From an uncultured Glaciecola sp. (GTDB lineage Bacteria > Pseudomonadota > Gammaproteobacteria > Enterobacterales > Alteromonadaceae), in contig CAKZLI010000055.1 of the NCBI GenBank assembly GCA_937125395.1, positions 62,001 through 126,000 of the forward strand: a stretch of 64,000 bases of DNA, in the 5' to 3' direction. The translations under genes were made by a program, and so were the position numbers. Numbering within the stretch: the first letter of the stretch is position 1; every line of letters begins with the position of its first letter. The notes beneath the pieces were generated by a model. It did no database searches, had not been told where the DNA came from, and saw only the letters and a list, made by a program, of their open reading frames with translations. Below are positions 27,111 through 35,407 of this stretch, piece after piece.

Positions 27111-30100
27111 TTTAGGCCGCTTTCTCCATAAAAAATACACAGCTGGTAATACAATTAACGTCAGTATTAACGCACTGACCATGCCACCCACCATAGGTGC
27201 AGCTATCCGACTCATAACCTCTGAGCCAGTTCCAGTTCCGTACATTACTGGCAACAACCCAAATATGATCGAAGTGGAGGTCATCATAACCGGTCGAATA
27301 CGCAATTCAGAGCCTGTTAGCACCGCCTGTCTGAGCTGATCGCACGTAAATTTATGACCTAATTCAGTAAATTTACTATCTAAATACGTCAGCATAATAA
27401 TACCGATTTCAACCGCTACACCCGCCAACGCAATAAAGCCAACGCCGACTGCCACTGAAAAATTAAACCCTTCCAAATACAGTAACCAAATCCCCCCGAT
27501 TAATGCAAAGGGTAACGTGCCTATAATCATCGCGACTTGTGCAAAGCGACGAAAGCTCGCATACAGCAACACAATAATGATCGCCAACGTGAACGGAATA
27601 ACATACGTCAATTTTGCTTTAGCACGCTCCATATATTCATATTGCCCACTCCATGTGAGGGAATACCCTGTGGGCAAATCAATATTATCGCTCACCACTT
27701 GCATAGCGGTATTGACGTAGTGACCGATATCGATATTGTCTATATCTATATATACCCAGCCGTTGGGTCTTGCATTTTCACTTTTTATTCCTGGCGGGCC
27801 ATCGACAATGGTAATATCAGCAATTTCACCCAAGGCAATATGCGCGCCAGACGGGGTAACAAAAGGCAAACGACGCAGTTGTTCTGGTGAATCACGATAG
27901 GATTGAGGAAAACGCACTTGCACAGGGTAGCGCTCTAACCCTTCGACACTAGTCGTTAAGTTCATGCCGCCTACCGCACTGGCTATAAATGCTTGCACAT
28001 CGTCAATATTTAAACCGTATCGAGCAGCGTTTAACCGATTAATATCAATAGTGATATAACGCCCGCCAGAGACACGCTCAGCGTACACCGAAGCCGTGCC
28101 TTGCACATTGGACAACACCTTTTCGAGCCTTTGACCTATGTCTTGAATCACATTCAAATCAGGACCGCCGATCTTAATGCCAACTGGGGTTTTGATCCCT
28201 GTCGCTAACATATCAATGCGTGTTTTGATCGGCATGACCCAAGCATTGGTAAGGCCTGGGAAATTCACCGTTTGGTTTAACTCAACGATTAACGACTCGC
28301 TCGTCATCCCTTCACGCCACTGATTTTTGGGTTTCATCTGAATAAAGGTTTCAATCATCGTCAAGGGAGCCGGATCTGTTGCGGTGTCTGCCCGCCCTAC
28401 TTTACCAAACACAGTGTGAACTTCAGGAATGGTTTTGATCAGTTTGTTGGTTTGTTGCAGTATATCTCTGGCTTCACCAATGGACACTGCAGCATAGGTA
28501 GTAGGCATATACATCAGATCCCCTTCATCCAATGGCGGGATAAACTCACTTCCAATTTGACTAACCGGCCAAAATCCAATAACCAAAATCACTATTGAAC
28601 AAGCGATAGTGGTTTTAGGGAACTGTAAAACTTTGGTCAATAAAGGACGATAACCCGCAATCAAAAAACGGTTAATTGGGTTTTTATGTTCAGGCACTAT
28701 TTTACCGCGCACAAAATAACCCATTAGCACTGGCACCAACGTAATGGCTAATATTGCTGCTGCGGCCATCGCATAGGTCTTGGTGTAGGCTAGTGGTGAG
28801 AACATCCGGCCTTCTTGTGCTTCAAGCGTGAATACGGGAACAAAACTCACGGTAATAATAAGCAAGCTAAAGAACAATGCAGGCCCAACTTCACAGGCTG
28901 ATTTGCTCACAACCTGCCAACGATTTTGATCGGTAAGAGGTGTTTTTTCAATATGCTTATGCATGTTTTCTACTAATACGATCGCACCGTCAATCATGGC
29001 ACCAATTGCAATCGCAATACCGCCTAATGACATAATGTTCGCATTAATACCTTGCATATGCATCACAATAAAAGCCACCAGTACCCCGATGGGTAAACTG
29101 ATAATAGCAACCAGTGATGACCGAACATGGAATAAAAATGCCACACAGATTAAGGCTACAACCGCAAATTCAGCAAGGATTTTATGTGTTAAATTATCAA
29201 TTGAGCGCTCAATTAGCCCAGAACGATCATAAACGGTTGTAACCTCAACGCCATCTGGCAAACTATTTTGTAACGATGCAAGTTTAGCTTTAACCCCATC
29301 AATGGTGGTTTGGGCATTTTCCCCAAAACGCATTACCACGATTCCGCCCACGGTTTCACCTTCCCCATTCAGGTCCGCTAAGCCTCTGCGCATTTGTGGC
29401 CCGATTTGCACTTTGGCAATGTCTTTTATCAAAATCGGCGTGGTATTAGTAGTGTTGACGTTGTCTGCTTGAGACACTAATCCAATCGGGATATTTTCAA
29501 TGTCAGCTTTGCTTGAAATATACCCTGTCGTGCGCACCATATATTCAGCCTCGGCCATTTCTATCACCGAAGCACCGGTTTCTTGATTACCCCGTTGTAG
29601 TGCCATTTGCACATGCGCTAATGGGATATTCAAAGCTTGTAATTTCAGAGGATCAACGATGACTTGATATTGCTTGACCATACCGCCAACAGTTGCAACT
29701 TCAGATACCCCTGCAACTGACTGTAACTCGTACTTTAAGAACCAATCTTGAATGCTTCTTAATTCTCCCAAGTCATGTTGACCCGTTGGGTCGGTCAAGG
29801 CATACATATAAACCCAACCCACACCGGTTGCATCGGGCCCTAATTGCGGCTTGGCAGCATCGGGTATGCGAGGAATAACCTGCGATAGATATTCAAGTAC
29901 ACGACTACGTGCCCAATATATATCAGTACTATCTTCAAAAATAATATACACATAAGAATCACCAAAAAATGAAAAGCCTCGCACTGTCTTGGCGCCTGGC
30001 ACTGATAACATCGCAGTGGTTAACGGGTACGTAACCTGATCTTCAACTACCTGTGGCGCTTGTCCAGGGTAGGATGTTTTGATAATAACCTGCACATCAG

Positions 30101-30227
30101 ATAAGTCGGGGATCGCATCTACTGGGGTGTGTTTTATCGAATATAACCCGCCTCCCACCACCATAAGCGTTGCCAGCAATACCAAAAAACGATTGTGGAT
30201 TGACCATTGGATAATCGCCGTAATCAT
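27105..30227 (-). CDS. cusA: Heavy-metal efflux RND transporter permease (CusA-like)
   Basis: DLSDVQVIIKTSYPGQAPQVVEDQVTYPLTTAML; Met-rich/copper CusA-type sequence; 1040 aa. Confidence 0.93.
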   Translation of the reverse strand: MITAIIQWSIHNRFLVLLATLMVVGGGLYSIKHTPVDAIPDLSDVQVIIKTSYPGQAPQVVEDQVTYPLTTAMLSVPGAKTVRGFSFFGDSYVYIIFEDSTDIYWARSRVLEYLSQVIPRIPDAAKPQLGPDATGVGWVYMYALTDPTGQHDLGELRSIQDWFLKYELQSVAGVSEVATVGGMVKQYQVIVDPLKLQALNIPLAHVQMALQRGNQETGASVIEMAEAEYMVRTTGYISSKADIENIPIGLVSQADNVNTTNTTPILIKDIAKVQIGPQMRRGLADLNGEGETVGGIVVMRFGENAQTTIDGVKAKLASLQNSLPDGVEVTTVYDRSGLIERSIDNLTHKILAEFAVVALICVAFLFHVRSSLVAIISLPIGVLVAFIVMHMQGINANIMSLGGIAIAIGAMIDGAIVLVENMHKHIEKTPLTDQNRWQVVSKSACEVGPALFFSLLIITVSFVPVFTLEAQEGRMFSPLAYTKTYAMAAAAILAITLVPVLMGYFVRGKIVPEHKNPINRFLIAGYRPLLTKVLQFPKTTIACSIVILVIGFWPVSQIGSEFIPPLDEGDLMYMPTTYAAVSIGEARDILQQTNKLIKTIPEVHTVFGKVGRADTATDPAPLTMIETFIQMKPKNQWREGMTSESLIVELNQTVNFPGLTNAWVMPIKTRIDMLATGIKTPVGIKIGGPDLNVIQDIGQRLEKVLSNVQGTASVYAERVSGGRYITIDINRLNAARYGLNIDDVQAFIASAVGGMNLTTSVEGLERYPVQVRFPQSYRDSPEQLRRLPFVTPSGAHIALGEIADITIVDGPPGIKSENARPNGWVYIDIDNIDIGHYVNTAMQVVSDNIDLPTGYSLTWSGQYEYMERAKAKLTYVIPFTLAIIIVLLYASFRRFAQVAMIIGTLPFALIGGIWLLYLEGFNFSVAVGVGFIALAGVAVEIGIIMLTYLDSKFTELGHKFTCDQLRQAVLTGSELRIRPVMMTSTSIIFGLLPVMYGTGTGSEVMSRIAAPMVGGMVSALILTLIVLPAVYFLWRKRPKL

Positions 30228-31924
30228 TGCAGCTCTCCTTGATCATGCTCTGAGTCCATATCACCCATGTCATCCATATCACCCATGCCATCCATATCAC
30301 CCATGCCATCCATATCGCCCATGCCATCCATATCACCGGTAAAATGCACCGTGTTGATTTGATACATACCAGACAACCCTTCTACAATTTCGACATGAAC
30401 TTGTTCTCCAACTTGAAATTGTTGCATATCAATCTCCGCTGCAACGGTAAAATTCATGGTCATGCCCATCATATTAAAGGCATCAAGTGGCCCGTGTGTG
30501 AGTTTTACGACGCGCTCACTGACCATAACGTCATTGACAGTGGCGTGCGTCCAGGCACTGGTTATTTCGCTATCGTGCATTGCTACATGCGAAGGTGCTT
30601 GCGTCGACGCTTCTATAAGCGATTCCATAGGCGCTTGCATACGCATAAAGTCAGAACTAATACTACTTTCAGAATCAAGTAAGAATTGTGCTGAAATGAC
30701 CACCTCATCTCCTTCTTTTAGTCCTTCAAGTATGGCAAAGCCAAAGTCATACCGTTCGCCAAGCACTACTGCTATGGATTTATACCGACCAGCGCCTAAT
30801 GCGAGTACCACTCGGTCTTGCTGTCCGGTTCTGATCACAGCTTGATGAGGAACCATTATTATTTTGGAGTTAACGAGCTCATCATTGCTATCAGAAGTTA
30901 TAGAAGCGTTGTTATTGCCTATCATTACGTCGGCATACATTTGCGGCTTGAGTAGACCATTTGGATTAGGCACCACAAATCGTGCAGTAACGGTTCGTTT
31001 CATAGCATCTAAATCAGGATATATATAATCAATCTGTGCCTGGGTGATAAGGCCAGGCAAAGCATCATACTTAATACTGGCTGATTGACCGGTCGCTATC
31101 TTCGGCACATCGAAGGTAAAAATATCAGCTAATATCCACACCGTATCTACCGATGCAATCGATAGCATGATTTTATTAGGTGTGACGTAAGTGCCTTCTT
31201 GGATATTAAGTTTGTTAATCACACCACTTTGTGGGGCATAAAAGGTCATCGTACGCGATACTTGGCGCTGTTTGCGCAGCGAGTTTACTAATGCAAGTGG
31301 CGCGTTCAAGGATAACAATCTGGCTTGTGCACCGTTTATCAGTGCTTGATTATTTTGCTCTAGGGCAATCACAAATTCCTCTTGGGCATTGACCAGCTCT
31401 GGTGAATACAACTCATACAAAGGATCACCTTGTTTAATCATGGCGTCTTGATTGCGCGTATAAAGTTTTTCTACCCAGCCAGCCACGCGAGAATGAACAG
31501 ACGAGATCTTATCCTGTGCATACTGTACTTGCCCGAATGTGTTAATAGTATTAACGGTCGAGACTGGTTGGATGATTGTCGTTTTCACCCCCAAGTTTTG
31601 AATGGTAACAGGATCTATCGATATGGTACCTGGCGCACTAGCCTGCGCTTGATTGGCAAAAACAGGCACCAAGTCCATGCCCATCGGCGATTTTCCCGGT
31701 TTGTCACGTTTAAAATTTGGGTCCATTGGCGCCACCCAATACAGTGGTGTATTGTCACTGTCACGGTCATCACTTGCTTGGTGACTATCATGCAGCATCT
31801 CATGAGATGTGTGCGGCGATAATACATAATATACAGTAAGACTCAAACATATCCCGAGCACTGCCCCTAAGAGTAAACTAACAGTCGCATTTTTCTTATC
31901 TGATTTAGGCAATATATTATTCAT
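30224..31924 (-). CDS. cusB: RND periplasmic adaptor CusB-like with C-terminal CusF-like domain and Asp/Met-rich tail
   Basis: YWVAPMDPNFKRDKPGKSPMGMDLVPV heavy-metal-binding segment; FNMMGMTMNFTV CusF-like; (GDMDGM)n tail. Confidence 0.9.
   Translation of the reverse strand: MNNILPKSDKKNATVSLLLGAVLGICLSLTVYYVLSPHTSHEMLHDSHQASDDRDSDNTPLYWVAPMDPNFKRDKPGKSPMGMDLVPVFANQAQASAPGTISIDPVTIQNLGVKTTIIQPVSTVNTINTFGQVQYAQDKISSVHSRVAGWVEKLYTRNQDAMIKQGDPLYELYSPELVNAQEEFVIALEQNNQALINGAQARLLSLNAPLALVNSLRKQRQVSRTMTFYAPQSGVINKLNIQEGTYVTPNKIMLSIASVDTVWILADIFTFDVPKIATGQSASIKYDALPGLITQAQIDYIYPDLDAMKRTVTARFVVPNPNGLLKPQMYADVMIGNNNASITSDSNDELVNSKIIMVPHQAVIRTGQQDRVVLALGAGRYKSIAVVLGERYDFGFAILEGLKEGDEVVISAQFLLDSESSISSDFMRMQAPMESLIEASTQAPSHVAMHDSEITSAWTHATVNDVMVSERVVKLTHGPLDAFNMMGMTMNFTVAAEIDMQQFQVGEQVHVEIVEGLSGMYQINTVHFTGDMDGMGDMDGMGDMDGMGDMDDMGDMDSEHDQGELQ
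30256..30337. repeat. 18-bp tandem repeat (about 4.5 copies) encoding GMGDMD repeats in CusB tail
   Basis: CCATATCACCCATGCCAT units with 1-nt variants. Confidence 0.93.
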
Positions 31925-33419
31925 GGTGTTTATCGCTCTTGAGTTTGTGGGTATTGTTGTGTGGGTTTAATTGGGTTATTGAACTACTAAGGTAATAAGC
32001 AAGAGTTGCCAAGGATTTGCGCTGAGCCACAGTAATTTCTACTAACGTAACACGTGCATCAAGTAACGCTATTTGGGCTCTAATCACTTGTACAATATCG
32101 GCAATATCATTGGTATAAGCGGCACGTGCTGCATCAGCTTGCTGAGATAGTTGCGGCAGTAATTGTTGGTCATACAAATCATAACGTTGCGTCGATCCTA
32201 AGTAAGTTTGATAAGCTATGTTAACTGCAGCCATTAACTCCTTGAGTAACAGTGTTTTTTCGGTGCGCATTGCTTCGCGGGCTTTAATATTGCTAGCTAC
32301 CTGAGCATCTTGAGCGGTTAACGAAAATAAAGGTAAACTGACATTCACGCCAATCGAAAAGAAATCAGCTCGATTAGCGTTGTTGCTACCGATTGCACTT
32401 GGCGCATCATCTCTGTGAGCATAACTTGCATTAATGCTGTATTGAGGTTTGTATGCTTGGTCTGCTAGTTCAATGTCCATTCCCGCAGAGAGAATGCGTT
32501 GCTCGATTGCACTGACTAACGGATGTGTGGTGAGTCTTTCGTATAGTGTATCGAATGGTTTTACGTGGATTTTATCATGTGTTTTTCCATATTTGGTCTG
32601 TGACGACTTTGTGCTCAGGTAGTCTAACAAAGCAAGTTCAATTTCGGTGGGAATAGGCAGGGTTGTTGGTATCAAATTGGGCTTTGTCAGTGTATCAGGC
32701 AACGAATATAGCGATAGATGTTGTGCTGAAAACAAATACTGGGTTAATGACGCAAGTGCAACCTGCTGATTTGTTTGCAGATTGATTAACCTGTCATTAA
32801 GACGCACTAGTTCTAGTTCAGCGCGAATAATATCCTGTTGATTAGTATTTTTTGAGGATGAACTATAACTGGCAGTAACAATTTCAGTGAGTTTATTAAA
32901 CAGTGGTTTAGCTTCATTGACTAAGCGATAACTGGCTGCGCTTTTAAATGCATCTAACCATAGTAAGCTTGTTTGTAAACTGATTTTATTTAATCGATCA
33001 ATACGCTGATAAGGTTGTTCTGCAGCGATGAGTTGGTATTTTTGTTTAGTTAGGGATTGGCTGTCACCGCGAGGTAACATTTGCGATACGCCAATTTTTA
33101 ATTGCGTCATTGCTTCTTGATCATATGCAACGCTATCGGTTGGCATATTTAACAGACTCAGACTAAATGTCGGATCAGGTAGCGCTGAAGCACCTTGACT
33201 TAAATGTATTAGTTGTTGTTCACGCAGTTTGCTTTTTGCTAACCATTCATCATTGGCTTGTGCCAAAGTGATGGCGTTATCTAATGTCAGTATTGAGTCC
33301 GCACTCATCTCTTTTTTAAATTCTTGTGCAGATGAAGTCGTCATTCCTAAAAACGTTATTCCCAATAGCAGAGTCAGCATTAACCTTGAGCTATGGCAGG
33401 ATGATATAAATATTGGCAT
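31917..33419 (-). CDS. TolC-family outer membrane efflux protein (CusC-like)
   Basis: Signal peptide; LTLDNAITLAQANDEWL; paired OEP repeats; 4-bp-scale overlap with cusB. Confidence 0.85.
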   Translation of the reverse strand: MPIFISSCHSSRLMLTLLLGITFLGMTTSSAQEFKKEMSADSILTLDNAITLAQANDEWLAKSKLREQQLIHLSQGASALPDPTFSLSLLNMPTDSVAYDQEAMTQLKIGVSQMLPRGDSQSLTKQKYQLIAAEQPYQRIDRLNKISLQTSLLWLDAFKSAASYRLVNEAKPLFNKLTEIVTASYSSSSKNTNQQDIIRAELELVRLNDRLINLQTNQQVALASLTQYLFSAQHLSLYSLPDTLTKPNLIPTTLPIPTEIELALLDYLSTKSSQTKYGKTHDKIHVKPFDTLYERLTTHPLVSAIEQRILSAGMDIELADQAYKPQYSINASYAHRDDAPSAIGSNNANRADFFSIGVNVSLPLFSLTAQDAQVASNIKAREAMRTEKTLLLKELMAAVNIAYQTYLGSTQRYDLYDQQLLPQLSQQADAARAAYTNDIADIVQVIRAQIALLDARVTLVEITVAQRKSLATLAYYLSSSITQLNPHNNTHKLKSDKHHE

Positions 33420-33540
33420 ATTACTATTCTCGTTAAATATTCGAACATAGCGATAACAGCAGTTAAACTAGACTCACAAGTGCTTATGCATGTCTGTCTG
33501 TAACAGCGTTATAACGCATGGATGACGACTAGCGTCAAGA

Positions 33541-33948
33541 TTATGAGAATAATGTTATTGGGGGACGTTTCGGTTTAATGATCAAGGGAATGTCGAGGTG
33601 TGCTTGCTGGAGTGATATGACTGTCGAATTCATTCTAATAGCTAGCATCATATTAGTCGTATCGACTCCAAGCATAGAGCCTGAAAATGTAACACACTGG
33701 CATTCGTCGTCACAACATGGGGTACTTGCAGGTCCATCACAGCACGGCATATCTGCCATCATTTGAGGTGTGTGATGTGCACTAGTTTCGCTGCTAGGAA
33801 ACATCATAGATTGATGCTCAGCAGCAGACATGTCCATCCCACAGCCAGATTGTATAGGCATAGAGTCGATCGCAAATGCATTGACTACCGGTCCGATAAT
33901 CAAGGTCATTATTAATAACAAGCTAGTGAGAAAGGAATATCTTTTCAT
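33541..33948 (-). CDS. Secreted Cys/His/Met-rich protein, CopL/DUF2946-like
   Basis: Signal peptide; HHTPQMMADMPCCDGPASTPCCDDECQC; C-terminal KPKRPPITLFS; first gene of the cus operon. Confidence 0.55.
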   Translation of the reverse strand: MKRYSFLTSLLLIMTLIIGPVVNAFAIDSMPIQSGCGMDMSAAEHQSMMFPSSETSAHHTPQMMADMPCCDGPASTPCCDDECQCVTFSGSMLGVDTTNMMLAIRMNSTVISLQQAHLDIPLIIKPKRPPITLFS

Positions 33949-34055
33949 TCAATAATTATATAGTAATTTATGTTTTAGCGAAACATTCTTGATTGTGACA
34001 AAACATTTTGTTGTGTATTCTTGTGTATGAAATGTCATATTTTTTAAGGCCAACC

Positions 34056-34502
34056 ATGTTTGATATCACTGTTCAATATAACATTGCTTTACCAATTGAA
34101 ACCGTATTTGAAGCGATTAGTGACCATCAGTCGTATAACCGTTTTAACGCGTGTAAGTTTGCTAATTTAGTTGAAACCGGAGACTCGGAGCGTAATGGAT
34201 TAAACGCGCTTCGTGAGATACATGTAGGTCCTTTGCAACTAATGGAACGGATCACGGTATTTGAACGCCCTACCCGCATGGATTATCACATTGAATCGTC
34301 TAAACCGGTAAGCATCGAGCATATCATAGGTTCGATCACATTAGCGGTTATCGATGACAATAACACCGCAGTCAAGTGGATATCACAAGGCACAATTCAA
34401 GTGCCTTTCATTGGTCGATATATAGATAGAAAGTTTACCAAGCAAGGAACAAAAGGGTTTTTATCTATTCTCAAACACATTGAGCGTGAAGCAGCCTTGT
34501 AA
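34056..34502 (+). CDS. SRPBCC (START-like) family protein
   Basis: MFDITVQYNIALPIETVFEAISDHQSYNRF; 3' end is repeat copy B. Confidence 0.75.
   Translation: MFDITVQYNIALPIETVFEAISDHQSYNRFNACKFANLVETGDSERNGLNALREIHVGPLQLMERITVFERPTRMDYHIESSKPVSIEHIIGSITLAVIDDNNTAVKWISQGTIQVPFIGRYIDRKFTKQGTKGFLSILKHIEREAAL
34470..34496 (+). repeat. Direct repeat copy B (3' end of SRPBCC gene)
   Basis: CTCAAACACATTGAGCGTGAAGCAGCC. Confidence 0.95.
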
Positions 34503-34509
34503 TAGGTGT

Positions 34510-34827
34510 TTAGCCATCAAAGAATTGGTCTATATCCATGGATTGATGTGGAATACCAATAATCGCAATATATTGATTTCTCAATTCATAAAATATAATG
34601 TGCTCGGCCTGAGGATATGAATAGCAACCCTCTTTAATTTCTGGACGATGCTTCCCTAACATCGGTTGTTCGCTCAGCCATTCGAATCGGTTAAAGAATT
34701 CAACAATATACTCATCAGCCTTACCTTCACCCCAAACCTCAAGAGTATAATTCCAGATATTCTGCAAATCATTTTTTGCATTCGGCGTTAAAAAATAGTT
34801 ATTTCCCACGCTGACTTTTAAACTCAT
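34510..34827 (-). CDS. parE: ParE/RelE-type toxin
   Basis: LTPNAKNDLQNIWNYTLEVWGEGKADEYI...YSYPQAEHIIFYELRNQYIAIIGIPHQSMD. Confidence 0.88.
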   Translation of the reverse strand: MSLKVSVGNNYFLTPNAKNDLQNIWNYTLEVWGEGKADEYIVEFFNRFEWLSEQPMLGKHRPEIKEGCYSYPQAEHIIFYELRNQYIAIIGIPHQSMDIDQFFDG

Positions 34828-35050
34828 GAAGTATGTCTTGCGGTGATTGTTTGACGAAATCTTTATTTGCTGCTTGTATACTCCCTACTGCTAAGTGAGC
34901 CTGCAGCGCCGTTAGTTTGGATTTTTTTTCTTCCAGGTTACGTAAAGCATCTCGCACTACTTCACTAGCAGAGCCATAGCGTCCGCTGTTTATCTCCAGT
35001 TTAATAAATTTTTCCCAATGTTCGCCAAGCGATAAACTCGTATTTGCCAT
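34799..35050 (-). CDS. parD: ParD-type antitoxin
   Basis: MANTSLSLGEHWEKFIKLEINSGRYGSASEVVRDALRNLEEKKSKL; overlaps parE start. Confidence 0.9.
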   Translation of the reverse strand: MANTSLSLGEHWEKFIKLEINSGRYGSASEVVRDALRNLEEKKSKLTALQAHLAVGSIQAANKDFVKQSPQDILHEFKSQRGK

Positions 35051-35069
35051 AACAACTATATTCTTAAGT

Positions 35070-35088
35070 GATAATAATGAATATTATC
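35070..35088. promoter_or_regulatory. Candidate parDE autoregulatory operator
   Basis: GATAATA-ATGAA-TATTATC, 7-bp perfect inverted arms 20 bp upstream of parD. Confidence 0.45.
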
Positions 35089-35133
35089 AGCTGTTATCTA
35101 AAAATCAAATTTTATAGATACATGGGCTAGTAA

Positions 35134-35160
35134 CACATTGAACGTGAAGCGGCTATATAA
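35134..35160 (+). repeat. Diverged direct repeat copy C
   Basis: CACATTGAACGTGAAGCGGCTATATAA; encodes HIEREAAI-stop preceded by an in-frame TAA. Confidence 0.85.
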
Positions 35161-35407
35161 CCAAGCAATCATGATAATTGAAATTATTACAAAATAATCC
35201 ACAAGTTACTTGTTTTCCTGTCGATATAATATTTGAACGTGATGAAAGTACTGATACTAAAGCCATATTATAGTTGTTATGGTTGGGCATGGATGCCCCA
35301 TCACCGTTCTACCTCTTAGTCCTTATACACCAATCGATACCTTCAGCCACAAAAATATAGTAACATTACACTTGTGTTTTTTTTGGTATATTCAAAGAGT
35401 GTTTTAG

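Noticed and set aside
30079-30342. ORF with (HPYHPC)n repeats opposite the cusB 3' end, and 30097-30336 ORF with WMAWVI repeats
   Set aside because: Alternative-frame products of the 18-bp repeat inside cusB/cusA; no RBS or independent support
27105-34502. Copper block as a transposon or integrative element with its own integrase
   Set aside because: No transposase, integrase or terminal inverted repeats visible; only the direct repeats are supported
35280-35320. GGGCAT-GG-ATGCCC hairpin upstream of the TonB receptor as a cobalamin or TPP riboswitch
   Set aside because: No recognisable conserved riboswitch boxes could be read
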